From the NCBI RefSeq assembly GCF_009932725.1, contig NZ_BLJU01000003.1:1-64000 (forward strand): DNA of 64,000 bases, given 5' to 3'. This document shows, piece after piece, positions 37,580 to 47,629 of this stretch (positions are counted from its first letter, which is position 1; each line of letters starts with the position of its first letter). Under the pieces are notes generated by a model, which was not told the origin of the DNA, did not search any database, and worked only from the letters and a program-made list of their open reading frames with translations. Source of the DNA: Pseudomonas yangonensis. Its GTDB lineage: Bacteria > Pseudomonadota > Gammaproteobacteria > Pseudomonadales > Pseudomonadaceae. The position numbers and the translations under genes were made by a program.

Positions 37580-38029
37580 CTAGCGACTCAAGCGCGTCAG
37601 GATACGATCCAGCGCATTGGCAAAGGCCTGTCGATCCTTCTCCGAATAGGGAGCCTGACCGCCGCCGACCTGGCCCTGCTCGCGCAGGTCGGTGAACAGG
37701 TTACGTACCGCCAGGCGCTCGCCCATGTTGCGCTCGTCGAACTCACGGCCACGCGGGTCGAGCGCAGCGACGCCCTTCTTCACCAGGCGGTCGGCCAGCG
37801 GCACGTCACTGCAGATCACCAGTTCGCCGGGCACGGCGTGCTCGACCAGATGATCGTCGGCCGCATCCGGCCCGCTGGGTACCACGATCAGTTTCACGCA
37901 GGCGAAATTCGGCCGGGCCACGGCCTGCCCGGCCACCAGCACCACCTCGAAACCCCGCTTGAGGGCGAACTTGACCACCTGATCCCGCGCCGCCCGAGGG
38001 CAGGCGTCGGCGTCGATCCATACGCGCAT
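37580..38029 (-). CDS. UPF0178/DUF188 family protein (YaiI-like)
   Basis: A 149-residue protein starting MRVWIDADACPRAARDQVVK, the DUF188 hallmark (PIN-like fold with acidic residues), followed by AVPGELVICSDVPLADRLV and ALDPRGREFDERNMGERLAVR. The N-terminal Asp-Ala-Asp-Ala-Cys-Pro segment suggests a metal-dependent nuclease-like site, but no function has been demonstrated. It is 52 bp upstream of nothing co-directional except the SseB-C gene, which lies behind it on the same strand. Confidence 0.92.
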   Translation of the reverse strand: MRVWIDADACPRAARDQVVKFALKRGFEVVLVAGQAVARPNFACVKLIVVPSGPDAADDHLVEHAVPGELVICSDVPLADRLVKKGVAALDPRGREFDERNMGERLAVRNLFTDLREQGQVGGGQAPYSEKDRQAFANALDRILTRLSR

Positions 38030-38081
38030 GCAGCAACTTCCGCAGAGAAACCAGCGCCCAGTATGCCAGCAGGCGAGCGTC

Positions 38082-38417
38082 TCAGAGGTTGTAGAAAGGC
38101 TCGCAGCGCTCCCTCACGGCTCGCGACAGGTTGTCGTCGGCCAACTCGATCAGATCCAGCTCCACCTCGTCCGGCAGCAGCTCGGCCACCAGCGCAGCCA
38201 AACGCCGCTGGCCTTGCAGGTCGGCACCGGAAATCGCCAGCAGCAATCTTGGCTGCGGGCCGATGGCCGGGTCACGCAACGCAGCGAGAAAGGCTTCACG
38301 CACGTCGAGTTGGGCACAGGCTGCTGACAGCGCCTGCTCCAGGGTGGGATGACGCAAAGGGGCCAACGCCAGATCAGGACTGTCGGCGTAATGAGTGGAA
38401 TGGATCGGAGAAGACAT
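38082..38417 (-). CDS. small protein with SseB C-terminal-like domain
   Basis: A 111-residue protein. From residue about 30 onward, LEQALSAACAQLDVREAFLA, RLLLAISGADLQGQRRLAAL and the end RAVRERCEPFYNL resemble the C-terminal domain of SseB (enhanced serine sensitivity). The SseB N-terminal domain is missing, so this is a stand-alone form. The start is uncertain: ATG 38417 has no strong ribosome site, and a TTG at 38432 is no better. It is upstream of the DUF188 gene by 52 bp and may be co-transcribed with it. Confidence 0.65.
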   Translation of the reverse strand: MSSPIHSTHYADSPDLALAPLRHPTLEQALSAACAQLDVREAFLAALRDPAIGPQPRLLLAISGADLQGQRRLAALVAELLPDEVELDLIELADDNLSRAVRERCEPFYNL

Positions 38418-38529
38418 GCGTGCACTCGGCAAAGGAATTGGAATCAGCCTAGGTGCACTGAGACTCGTTGTCGTGGCAGCGGTTCACGCTATTGACAGCG
38501 GAGCGGTGAAACCGCCCCGCGTCATGCCA

Positions 38530-40419
38530 TCAGGCCTGCTCGGCCAGGCGTCGGCGCTCACCCAGCAGGCTGCGCCCATAGAGCAGCGCAATACCGGCCA
38601 GGGCCAGGCCCTGCGCTGCAAGGCTCCAGGCGTCGGCGTGAATGCCCAGCCAGTCGAACTCGAAGAACGCCACCGGGCGCGTGCCAAGCACGCCGGCTTC
38701 CTGCAGCGCGGCCACGCCATGGCCGGCGAAGACCACGGACAGCACGCACAGCAGCACCGCATTGATGCCGAAGAAGGTCGCCAGCGGCAGCTTGCGCGAG
38801 CCACGCAGGATCACCCAGGCCAGGCCGATCAGCAGCACCAGCGCGGCGGCAGCACCGGCCAGCACGGCACCGTGCCCGGCAGAGCCAGCCTGCAGCCAGA
38901 GGGTTTCGTAGAACAGGATGACTTCGAACAGCTCGCGATAGACCGAGAAGAACGCCAGCACGGCGAAGCCGAAACGTCCACCGCCGCCCACCAGGCTGCT
39001 CTTGATGTAATCCTGCCAGGCCGCGGCATGGCGGCGGTCATGCATCCACACGCCGACCCACAGCAGCACGACGCTGGCAAACAGCGCGGTGATACCTTCG
39101 AGCAGTTCGCGCTGGGCGCCGCTGACGTCGATCACGTAAGCCGCCACGGCCCAGGTGGCGACCCCGGCGAGCAGTGCCAGGCCCCAGCCGAAGTGAACGC
39201 TGCGCACCGCCTGCTGCTGCCCGGTGTTACGCAGGAAGGCGAGAATCGCCGCCAGTACGAGAATGGCTTCCAGGCCTTCACGCAGCAGAATCAGCAGGCT
39301 GGCGAAGAAACTCAGGCTGCCGTCCATGGCGCCATCGGCGAGCAGCGCTGCGGACTTGTCCAGCTCGGCCTTGGCCAGCTCAAGCGCCTGAGCCGCCTGC
39401 GCAACGCCGGCGCCATCCTGCAGCGCCTGCCGGTAGGCCATCAGGGCTCGCTCGGTGGTCTTGCGCTGCACCGCATCGAGGTTGTCGAGGGCGCTTTCGA
39501 CCAACTCGAAACCTTCCAGATAGGCTCCAACGGAAAGGTCATAGGCCTGCTCGCGGTCACCATCGCGGTAGGCCTGCAGGCTGCGTTCCAGGGTTGTGCG
39601 GGTGTAGCCGATCAGTTGCTGCGGGCCGCGCTGCTCCAGCACCGGATGCGCGCGCTGAGCGCGGAACGCGGCGACATCGCCCCCGGCAGCGGCGATCTCG
39701 GCAGGCGTGCGGCCGGCCAGCTCGCTCATGGCGAAACGTGCCTTGCCCTGCGCCGGAGCAGCGGTGAAGCCAGCGATATAGACAGCCAGATCCCAGCGCT
39801 GACGGTCGTCGAGCTGGTCGGCGAAGGCCGGCATGTCGGTGCCCTCGATGCCCAGGCCGAGGGTGTTGTAGAGATCGTAAAGGCTCAGCCGATCCAGGCG
39901 CGCGGCGTCGCGCAGATTGGCCGGCGGCGGCTCCAGACCGATGCCGGCCGGGCCGTCGCCCAGGCCGGTATCGCCATGGCACACCGAGCAGTGCTGGGCG
40001 TAGAGCGGCGCACCACGCTCCGGGTCCGGTGTCAGTACCGGGGTCAGTGACACCGCATAAAGATCGGCCAGGCGCGCGCCCAGCTGGCGTGCAGCGCTGG
40101 AGACTTCCTCACCGGGCGTGCGCTGGGTAACGGCCTGGCGCAGCTCGGCCACGCCCTGCTCCAGCTCGGCCCGCCCTGCCTGGGCCGGCAGGGCGACGAT
40201 CAGCCCCTGCAGCACATCGAGAAACTCCAACTGCTCCTGGTATTCGCCAGCGTCGACGACCTGGCCATCGGCGACAGTGGCGGGGTAGTCAGCACCGATA
40301 TAACCAATCAGATGCAGCGCCTGGGCGGCGCCATCCAGGGGCTCGCCGACGGCGATAAAGCTGAGGCAGGCCAGCAGTGGCAGCATCAGCCAGGAAAGGG
40401 GGAAACGAAAGCGGATCAT
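38530..40419 (-). CDS. cytochrome c-FTR1 fusion iron permease
   Basis: A 629-residue protein joining a signal peptide, a long helical periplasmic region, a c-type cytochrome domain and an FTR1/EfeU permease. The heme site is CSVCHG at about residues 143-148, with the candidate sixth ligand Met in GTDMPAFADQ. The permease has two REXXE iron-passage motifs, REGLEAIL and YRELFEVILF, in the C-terminal seven-helix part. The cytochrome may oxidise or deliver iron to the channel, as proposed for such fusions. It is monocistronic. ATG 40419 opens the signal sequence FPLSWLMLPLLACLSFIAVG. Confidence 0.9.
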   Translation of the reverse strand: MIRFRFPLSWLMLPLLACLSFIAVGEPLDGAAQALHLIGYIGADYPATVADGQVVDAGEYQEQLEFLDVLQGLIVALPAQAGRAELEQGVAELRQAVTQRTPGEEVSSAARQLGARLADLYAVSLTPVLTPDPERGAPLYAQHCSVCHGDTGLGDGPAGIGLEPPPANLRDAARLDRLSLYDLYNTLGLGIEGTDMPAFADQLDDRQRWDLAVYIAGFTAAPAQGKARFAMSELAGRTPAEIAAAGGDVAAFRAQRAHPVLEQRGPQQLIGYTRTTLERSLQAYRDGDREQAYDLSVGAYLEGFELVESALDNLDAVQRKTTERALMAYRQALQDGAGVAQAAQALELAKAELDKSAALLADGAMDGSLSFFASLLILLREGLEAILVLAAILAFLRNTGQQQAVRSVHFGWGLALLAGVATWAVAAYVIDVSGAQRELLEGITALFASVVLLWVGVWMHDRRHAAAWQDYIKSSLVGGGGRFGFAVLAFFSVYRELFEVILFYETLWLQAGSAGHGAVLAGAAAALVLLIGLAWVILRGSRKLPLATFFGINAVLLCVLSVVFAGHGVAALQEAGVLGTRPVAFFEFDWLGIHADAWSLAAQGLALAGIALLYGRSLLGERRRLAEQA

Positions 40420-40534
40420 TAATGCATCCCAAACGAGAATGGGTGGCATTAAATTGTTGCCGGCCTAACGGCTCAGCACAAGAACAATCTGAAATATCTC
40501 GTAACATTCAGCCGAGCGGAGCGTTGCAGCGAAC

Positions 40535-40561
40535 GGCCTCGACCGACATCCGGTCGAGGCC
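40535..40561 (-). terminator. hairpin downstream of lysE-type gene
   Basis: GGCCTCGACC and GGTCGAGGCC form a perfect 10-bp stem with a 7-base loop, 10 bp past the stop of the LysE gene. The T-tract is short on the reverse strand, so efficiency is uncertain. Confidence 0.55.
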
Positions 40562-40570
40562 AAACGAGAC

Positions 40571-41203
40571 TCAGACGGCGGCGCGCTTGACCGTGGCCAG
40601 CAGGCCGGCAGCGGCGGCGAACAGCGCGGCGAAACTGCGGTTCATGACCCGCTGCTGGCGCGGCGTGCGCAGCAGACGCAGCACACGCGAGGCGAGGCCG
40701 GTATAGCCGGCCATGACGATCAGGTCCACGGCGATCATGGTCACACCCATCACCAGGTACTGCGCCACCAGCGGCGCATGCGGATTGATGAACTGCGGCA
40801 ATACCGCAAGCATGAAGACGATCGCCTTGGGATTGCTGAAATTGACCAGGAAACCACGCAAAACCAGAGTCAGCGGCCGGCCAATGGGACGCTCGGCCGC
40901 ACCGGCATCCAGATCGCTGGGCAGCGCGACCCATTGTTTGTAGGCGAGGAACACCAGATAGGCCACGCCGAACCATTTGATCAGGCTGAAAGCCAGGGCC
41001 GAGGTGGCCAGAACGGCGCCCACGCCGGCAGCTACGATGGCGATCTGCAGCGCCAGACCGAGCTGCAGGCCGAGCGCGTTCCAGTAGCCACGCCAGAAGC
41101 CGTATTGCATGCCGGCCGACATCGAGGCCACGGCACCGGCGCCCGGCGACAGGCTGATCACCCAGCAGGCGACGAAGAAAGCGAGCCAGGTTTCCAATGC
41201 CAT
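40571..41203 (-). CDS. LysE family amino acid exporter
   Basis: A 210-residue membrane protein of the LysE/RhtB family with about six helices. The signature LSPGAGAVASMSAGMQYGFW near residue 19 is the family start motif, followed by GVAYLVFLAYKQW and FLVNFSNPKAIVFMLAVLPQF. Substrates are usually amino acids such as homoserine, threonine or leucine; this one is not assigned. The ATG lies after a GAGGTACGC site. No regulator is adjacent. Confidence 0.92.
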   Translation of the reverse strand: MALETWLAFFVACWVISLSPGAGAVASMSAGMQYGFWRGYWNALGLQLGLALQIAIVAAGVGAVLATSALAFSLIKWFGVAYLVFLAYKQWVALPSDLDAGAAERPIGRPLTLVLRGFLVNFSNPKAIVFMLAVLPQFINPHAPLVAQYLVMGVTMIAVDLIVMAGYTGLASRVLRLLRTPRQQRVMNRSFAALFAAAAGLLATVKRAAV

Positions 41204-41265
41204 GATGCGTACCTCGAGAAGCTGAAATCAGGGGAGAGCGCTACAGCCTACTCCTGCCCCCGTAC

Positions 41266-41804
41266 TCAGCGCCAGCGGCGCACCGACTTCTGGAAGAACA
41301 GGCTGTTGGGCACCTGCAACAACGCGCCGGCGGCGTTTTCGTCGAGGTCCTGCAGGGTGGTATAGAACAGGTTGATGGCGATCACCCGCCCCTTAACGCC
41401 AGGCTTGTCGGCGCTTTCGATGACTTCGACGGTATCGCCCAGGCGGAACGGGCCCATGGTGAAGATCAGCAGCGCGCAGAACATGTTCGACAGCACGCTC
41501 CAGATGGCGAAGAACGCCACCGCAGCGACGGCAGTGAAACCGGTCAGCGCCGTCCACAGCACGTTGGCTGAAACGCCCAGGCGCTCCAGCACCATGAGCA
41601 ACGCGCTGCCCATGATCAGCCAGCGCACCAGGCCGCGCAGCGGTTGCAGCACCTCGGCCGGCAGCAGGCTGTAACGTTCGCCGAGACGACTGATGGCGCG
41701 GGTGAGAATGCGCTGAGCGATCCATGCCAGCAGGATGATCAGCAGTACCTGGCCGGCACGAATCAGCGGCTCGCGCCAGGCCATCAGCAGTTCCAGCTGT
41801 TCCA

Positions 41805-41805
<1 letters not shown>
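41266..41805 (-). CDS. short MscS-family mechanosensitive channel protein
   Basis: A 179-residue protein with three N-terminal hydrophobic helices and the MscS beta-domain. The pore-lining segment is GFTAVAAVAFFAIWSVLSNMF, followed by MGPFRLGDTVEVI and the beta-domain text KGRVIAINLFYTTLQDLDEN. It stops after the beta-domain and lacks the large C-terminal cytoplasmic vestibule of E. coli MscS (286 residues). Its ATG shares one base with the stop codon of the ABC-F gene (TAATG), so expression is coupled to it. Confidence 0.85.
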
Positions 41806-43718
<1,913 letters not shown>

Positions 43719-43756
43719 AATGGCCGCGGAGTCTATCAAATCGCCCCGGAGGCCGC

Positions 43757-44200
43757 GTGCAGGATCTGTGGAATTTCGCCCTCGAACTCTATGCCAGACC
43801 CGGCGTGGAAAAGGCCTGCCTCGAACTGCAGGACGCGGGTAATGACGTTTGCCTGCTGCTGACTGGCGCCTGGCTGCAGCAGCGTGGCGTACGCTACCTG
43901 GATGAACGCCTGCGTGCCCTGACGGCAGTGGCCGGCGCCTGGCAGCGAGAGGTGATCTCGCCCTTGCGTCAGACACGACGCAACTGGCGCGCGGCAGCAG
44001 GCGAGGATGCCGAGCTGGCGGCCTTGCGCGAACAGATCAAGAAGCTGGAATTGCAGGCTGAGCGGGTATTGCTCGAACGGCTGCAGACGCTGGCCGAGAG
44101 CTGGCCTTGCGAAGCGGGTGAAGAGGATTGGCTGATTCGCCTGGCCGGAAATGACAGCGCCGCGCTGCAGATGCTGCGCGGCGCCGTCCATCTGCCTTAG
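43757..44200 (+). CDS. TIGR02444 family protein (GTG start)
   Basis: A 147-residue mostly helical protein: DLWNFALELYARPGVEKACL at the N-terminus, then DAGNDVCLLLTGAWLQQRGV and VISPLRQTRRNWRAAA, which match the TIGR02444 family of gammaproteobacteria. Function is unknown. GTG is the only start in a suitable place after a GGAGG site. It is divergent from the ABC-F gene by 38 bp and its stop overlaps the end of algP by 4 bp. Confidence 0.88.
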   Translation: MQDLWNFALELYARPGVEKACLELQDAGNDVCLLLTGAWLQQRGVRYLDERLRALTAVAGAWQREVISPLRQTRRNWRAAAGEDAELAALREQIKKLELQAERVLLERLQTLAESWPCEAGEEDWLIRLAGNDSAALQMLRGAVHLP

Positions 44201-45156
44201 GAGGCGCTCGGCGTACCGCTGCTGCTCACGGCAGGCGCAGCTGGCGCGGCTGGCGCAACCGGAGCTGCCGGCGCAGCAGCTGGCTTGGCTGCTGCCGGCT
44301 TGGCCGGGGCCTTCTTCGCTGCAGCCGGCTTCTTCGCAGCAGCGGGCTTGGCAGGCGTGGCTTTGGCGGCGGGCTTCGCAGCAGGTTTTGCGGCAGCGGG
44401 TTTGGCGGCAGCTGGCTTGGCTGCTGGCTTACTGGCCGCTGCTGGCTTGGCCGGCGCTTTCGCTGCGGCTGGCTTTGCGGCTGGTTTGGCCGCCGGCTTG
44501 GCGGCAGCAGGTTTGGCGGCAGCCTTGGGCGCGGCCGGTTTAGCCGCTGCAGGCTTGCTGGCAGCAGGTTTAGCCGCTGGCTTGCTGGCGACCGCGGGTT
44601 TTGCAGCCGGCTTGCTGGCCGCTACCGGCTTGGCGGCTGGTTTGGCAGCAGCGGGTTTGGCCGGAGCCTTCTTCACCGCTGCTTTTGCGGCAGCGGGCTT
44701 CTTCGCCGCAGCCGGTTTGCTTGCAGGATTGGCTGCCGGTGCGGCGGCCTTGGCTGCACGTGCGTCCAGCGCCTTGCCGGCGGCTTCCTTCACCTTGCCA
44801 ACGCCCTGCGCAAGCTTCAGGCTTTCCTGAGCGTCACGCTTGAGCTGGGCGATGTAGGTACGGGTTTCGCTCTGGCTGGCCTTGAGCGCGTCGAGCAGCT
44901 CTTCCAGTTCGGCGACGGCATCCTTGGCCTTGGCCTGCGCCTTGGCCTTGCCGGCAACGGCGGCGTCCTGCAGTTTGCTGCGGGCCTTGTGCAGTTTTTC
45001 CTGAGCCTTGCCGCGCTGCTTCTCCAGTTTGGCGAGCAGTTTCTCGGCGTCGATCAGCGCTTGCGAGCAGGCATTTTCCAGATGCTCGAGCAGGCTGGCA
45101 GACAGTTGATGCAACAGGTGCAACGGGGTAGTCACGGACTTCTTCTTGGCCGACAT
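44197..45156 (-). CDS. algP: AlgP (AlgR3) histone H1-like protein with Lys-Pro-Ala-Ala repeats
   Basis: A 319-residue protein with two parts. Residues 1-130 are a helical, charged domain (HLLHQLSASLLEHLENACSQ and following). From about 135 to 300 it is a run of KPAA-type tetrapeptide repeats with variants KPAAAKPAA, KPVAASKPAA and KAPAKPAA, resembling eukaryotic histone H1 tails. In P. aeruginosa AlgP supports algD transcription and its repeats vary between strains. The DNA is correspondingly a low-complexity tandem repeat. ATG 45156 has GGAGG 7 bp upstream. It is divergent from the FKBP gene. Confidence 0.93.
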   Translation of the reverse strand: MSAKKKSVTTPLHLLHQLSASLLEHLENACSQALIDAEKLLAKLEKQRGKAQEKLHKARSKLQDAAVAGKAKAQAKAKDAVAELEELLDALKASQSETRTYIAQLKRDAQESLKLAQGVGKVKEAAGKALDARAAKAAAPAANPASKPAAAKKPAAAKAAVKKAPAKPAAAKPAAKPVAASKPAAKPAVASKPAAKPAASKPAAAKPAAPKAAAKPAAAKPAAKPAAKPAAAKAPAKPAAASKPAAKPAAAKPAAAKPAAKPAAKATPAKPAAAKKPAAAKKAPAKPAAAKPAAAPAAPVAPAAPAAPAVSSSGTPSAS

Positions 45157-45292
45157 GGCGCGCCTCCAGGCGGATGTGGATGCGCCCATACTAGACGCAG
45201 GCGAGGCGCCTCGCCATAGGCCTTTTGGTGATCACAGCGCGGGCATCGCTCGCCTGGCATAATCGCAGGCATATCCACCGGGAGAAACCTTC

Positions 45293-45940
45293 ATGAGCCG
45301 CGCCGTACTCGCCACCCTCGCACTCTGCTGCAGCCTGGCCGTGCAGGCCGACCAGCATCAGCAGGATCTGGCTTACAGCCTCGGTGTGCGCCTTGGCGAA
45401 CGCCTGCATGAAGAGGTCCCCGACCTGCCGCTGAACGAGCTGCTCGAAGGCCTGCGCCAGGCTTACGAGGGCAAACCGCTGCGGCTTGAGGCAGGCCGCA
45501 TCGAGCAATTGCTCGATGAGCACGAAGCCCGTATCGAAGCCTCGCCCCAGCGCCATGCCAAGGCCATCGAAGCCGAGCAGCGTTTTCTCGCCGAGGAAAG
45601 TCGCCGCCCCAACGTGCGGGCGCTGGCCAATGGCGTACTGGTGACCGAGCTCAGCCCTGGCAGCGGAGCCAAGCCCACTGCCCGCAGCCGGGTACAGGTA
45701 AGTTATCGCGGCGAACTGGCCGACGGCAGTGTCTTCGACGAGAGCACCACACCGCAGTGGTTTCGCCTGGACAGCCTGATCGCCGGCTGGCGCAGTGCAT
45801 TGCTGCAGATGCCGAAGGGCGCGCACTGGCGCCTGGTGATTCCATCGGATCAGGCATACGGGGATGACGGTGCGGGCGATCTGATACCGCCCCATGCGCC
45901 TCTGGTCTTCGACCTGCGCCTGCTGGACGTAGCCGACTGA
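45293..45940 (+). CDS. exported FKBP-type peptidyl-prolyl isomerase
   Basis: A 215-residue periplasmic isomerase. It has a signal peptide (residues 1-19), then an N-terminal dimerisation domain with DLAYSLGVRLGERL as in FkpA/FklB/Mip. The FKBP domain has VQVSYRGELADGSVFDES, the pocket Trp in IAGWRSALLQMPKGAHWRLV, and IPPHAPLVFDLRLL. It folds outer-membrane or periplasmic proteins. In PAO1 the equivalent gene lies between algP and algQ, as here. Its downstream terminator is split by a miniature element. Confidence 0.93.
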   Translation: MSRAVLATLALCCSLAVQADQHQQDLAYSLGVRLGERLHEEVPDLPLNELLEGLRQAYEGKPLRLEAGRIEQLLDEHEARIEASPQRHAKAIEAEQRFLAEESRRPNVRALANGVLVTELSPGSGAKPTARSRVQVSYRGELADGSVFDESTTPQWFRLDSLIAGWRSALLQMPKGAHWRLVIPSDQAYGDDGAGDLIPPHAPLVFDLRLLDVAD

Positions 45941-45964
45941 GCGCCGCCCTGATCCACAATGAAA

Positions 45965-46195
45965 AGCCCGGACTCAGATCCGGAATGCTGTTCACTTAAG
46001 GTGCTCGCGCTTGGCTCCCCTCTCCCATTTATGGGAGAGGGGCTGGGGGAGAGGGCTGAAAACACTGCAAAACTGCCAGTTTTCCCCTCGCCGAACGCGG
46101 CCCGCCCTAACCCTCTCCCCGGAGGGGCGAGGGGACTGATCGCGTTCGACCGTTTCCTATGTGAACAGCATTACGGACTCAGACCGGGCTTTTTT
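45965..46195. terminator. bidirectional terminator between FKBP gene and algQ, split by a miniature element
   Basis: Without the insertion and one copy of the duplication, the site reads AAAAGCCCGGA-CTCAGA-TCCGGGCTTTTTT, a perfect two-way Rho-independent terminator between convergent genes. The arms remain at 45965-45971 (left) and 46183-46195 (right, with the T-run), now about 200 bp apart. A GCCCGGACTCAGATCCGG half-hairpin survives at the left side. Confidence 0.7.
45984..46173. mobile_element. miniature inverted-repeat element, copy 2 (in FKBP/algQ terminator)
   Basis: A 190-bp non-coding element, inverted relative to copy 1 at 17529-17704. Ends are AATGCTGTTCACTTAAGG and, on the other strand, TAATGCTGTTCACATAGG. 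The flanking duplication is CGGACTCAGATCCGG (45969-45983) and CGGACTCAGACCGG (46174-46187). Interior blocks shared with copy 1 include the CTCTCCCATTTATGGGAGAG hairpin, a GTTTTCAGCCC block and GATCAGTCCCCTCGCCCC on the reverse strand. It differs by a short GC-rich insertion near 46090-46106. It has no coding capacity. Confidence 0.75.
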
Positions 46196-46206
46196 GACAT
46201 CGAGCG

Positions 46207-46680
46207 TCAGAGCGCTTCGGCAGCCTGCTCCTGATGGGCGTTGTGCAACACCTCGATCAGGCAATCTTCCAGTTCGAAACGTTCGTGCAACAGCTGTCCC
46301 AGACGGTTGAGCTCAGCCACCAGCGAGGCATTGTCGCGGCTGTCGCCGTTGTCGCAACGATCATTGAAGGCCAGCGCGACCTCGGTGATGGCTTCGATAC
46401 GCGGGTAGATCTGCTTGGCCAGTTCCAGGCCGCGCTGATCATTGAAGGCCTTGGCCTCGCTGGTCAGTTGCTCGTAGACCTCGAAGTGGCCAGCCGAGAC
46501 GTAGTCCACCAGTAATTCGCAGAAGCCCTGCAGGGATTCACAATTGATGGCAGGGGCCTGAGGCGCCTTGGTAAGGGCGGTATAGGCCAGCACCAGTTCG
46601 CGGCGCTCGCCCAACCAGCGATCGATCAACTGGTGAACCCCACCCCAGCGTTCCTGCGCGTTCCGACATTTCTCGAGCAT
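46207..46680 (-). CDS. algQ: anti-sigma-70 factor AlgQ/Rsd
   Basis: A 157-residue helical protein of the Rsd/AlgQ family, which binds region 4 of sigma-70 and shifts polymerase use in stationary phase. In P. aeruginosa it also affects alginate and siderophore genes. Family sequence is seen in [20 protein letters not shown] at the start and in [20 protein letters not shown] in the middle. A GAGG ribosome site precedes the ATG. It has its own transcription unit between the dsbB-like gene and the interrupted terminator. Confidence 0.95.
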   Translation of the reverse strand: MLEKCRNAQERWGGVHQLIDRWLGERRELVLAYTALTKAPQAPAINCESLQGFCELLVDYVSAGHFEVYEQLTSEAKAFNDQRGLELAKQIYPRIEAITEVALAFNDRCDNGDSRDNASLVAELNRLGQLLHERFELEDCLIEVLHNAHQEQAAEAL

Positions 46681-46986
46681 GATGAACCTCGCTTCCCTTA
46701 TCGATAATGCCTGTTATAGGTCCGCTCCCGAGACGAACTTTATGGCTGCTCCTTGGCGGCCAGCCTTCGGGCCATCGCTGCGCGACGCTTAAAATCATTC
46801 CCGACGATTTTCTGTCAACCGGCGCTTGGTCTTGGGAAAGCAACCGCAAAATGGCGTTTTTCCGGCGGTGCGTGCGAGCCAGATTATGCCCGCGGGCACA
46901 CACCATCAAGGCTAGCCACGAGAAAATTTCATACGAGCGTTTAATCGAGAAGCCACGAGCGGCGTGGCTTCGTGCGATTCGCATTC
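46681..46986. other. 306-bp region upstream of algQ
   Basis: No gene is seen. It must hold the algQ promoter on the reverse strand; GCATAAT on the reverse strand at about 46885 could be a -10 box. The left third is moderately AT-rich for this genome. At the right end is a hairpin that may terminate the dsbB-like gene. Confidence 0.45.
46949..46971 (-). terminator. hairpin downstream of the dsbB-like gene
   Basis: GAAGCCACG and CGTGGCTTC form a 9-bp stem with a 5-base loop, 16 bp past the stop codon. On the reverse strand it is followed by TCGATT rather than a strong T-run. Confidence 0.45.
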
Positions 46987-47478
46987 TCAGTCGCGGCGCA
47001 GCAGCTGGAACAGGCAGAAGGCGAGCATGCCGATAAAGCCGAGCAGGCTCCACTCGGGGATGCTCATGCCGAACAGCGTCCACTTCACTTCAGCGCAATC
47101 GGCACTGCCCTGGAACACCAGGCGCACGATGTCCTGCATGGGCAGGGCTTGCATCATGAACTCGAGGCTCGGCAGACAGGCTTCGAGCTGGTCGGCCGGT
47201 ACGCTCTGCAGCCAGATCTGCCGACCCGCGGTGGCGGCACCCGCGCCAGCGAACAGCAGGGCCAGTACCGCATAGATGCGCCGACCGAGACGCCCCGGGC
47301 CATGGATCGCCGCGATCAGGCAGACCACACCAAAGAGAATCACGCAGATACGCTGCAACACGCACATCGGGCAGGGTTCCAGACCAACGACATGTTCCAG
47401 GTAGAGCGCAGCCGCCATCAGCACTACGCAGCCGATGAATGCCAGGAAAAACAGGGGACGCGGACTGGCCAATTGCAT
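46987..47478 (-). CDS. dsbB: DsbB-family disulfide bond formation protein
   Basis: A 162-residue inner-membrane protein with four helices that reoxidises DsbA and passes electrons to quinone. The first cysteine pair is in EPCPMCVLQRICV (CPMC, residues about 36-39), and the second pair uses the Cys in LEACLPSLEFMM and the Cys in GSADCAEVKW. P. aeruginosa has two DsbB homologues; the one at this position was called DsbH (PA5256, from memory). ATG 47478 is preferred because the first helix starts right after it. Confidence 0.93.
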   Translation of the reverse strand: MQLASPRPLFFLAFIGCVVLMAAALYLEHVVGLEPCPMCVLQRICVILFGVVCLIAAIHGPGRLGRRIYAVLALLFAGAGAATAGRQIWLQSVPADQLEACLPSLEFMMQALPMQDIVRLVFQGSADCAEVKWTLFGMSIPEWSLLGFIGMLAFCLFQLLRRD

Positions 47479-47525
47479 GGTGGCTCCGGAAGGGAAATCG
47501 AGGGCCGTACGGTAGAGTAAAGCGA

Positions 47526-47545
47526 GGGCGCCTTTCAAGGCGCCC
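47526..47545 (-). terminator. terminator of the hemCDXY operon
   Basis: GGGCGCCTT and AAGGCGCCC make a 9-bp stem with a very small loop, followed on the reverse strand by CTCGCTTTACT. It lies about 85 bp beyond the hemY stop and upstream of the dsbB-like start. Confidence 0.6.
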
Positions 47546-47629
47546 TGTGGCTCAGAGCAGGCTGTTCATCAGGCCGGAACGCCCCTCCGTCAGCACCGCG
47601 GAGCCTCTGCGGCAATCAGCCGCATCCAT

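Noticed and set aside
38395..40050. A 551-codon open frame antisense to the FTR1 fusion gene.
   Set aside because: It is a shadow; the opposite strand encodes CXXCH and REXXE motifs.
40425..40460. Possible Fur box upstream of the FTR1 fusion.
   Set aside because: AACGAGAATGGGTGGCATT has only partial symmetry and mismatches at key positions.
44285..44830. Ala/Gly/Leu-rich frame antisense to algP that looks like a membrane protein.
   Set aside because: It results from reading the KPAA repeat backwards; low complexity gives apparent hydrophobic runs.
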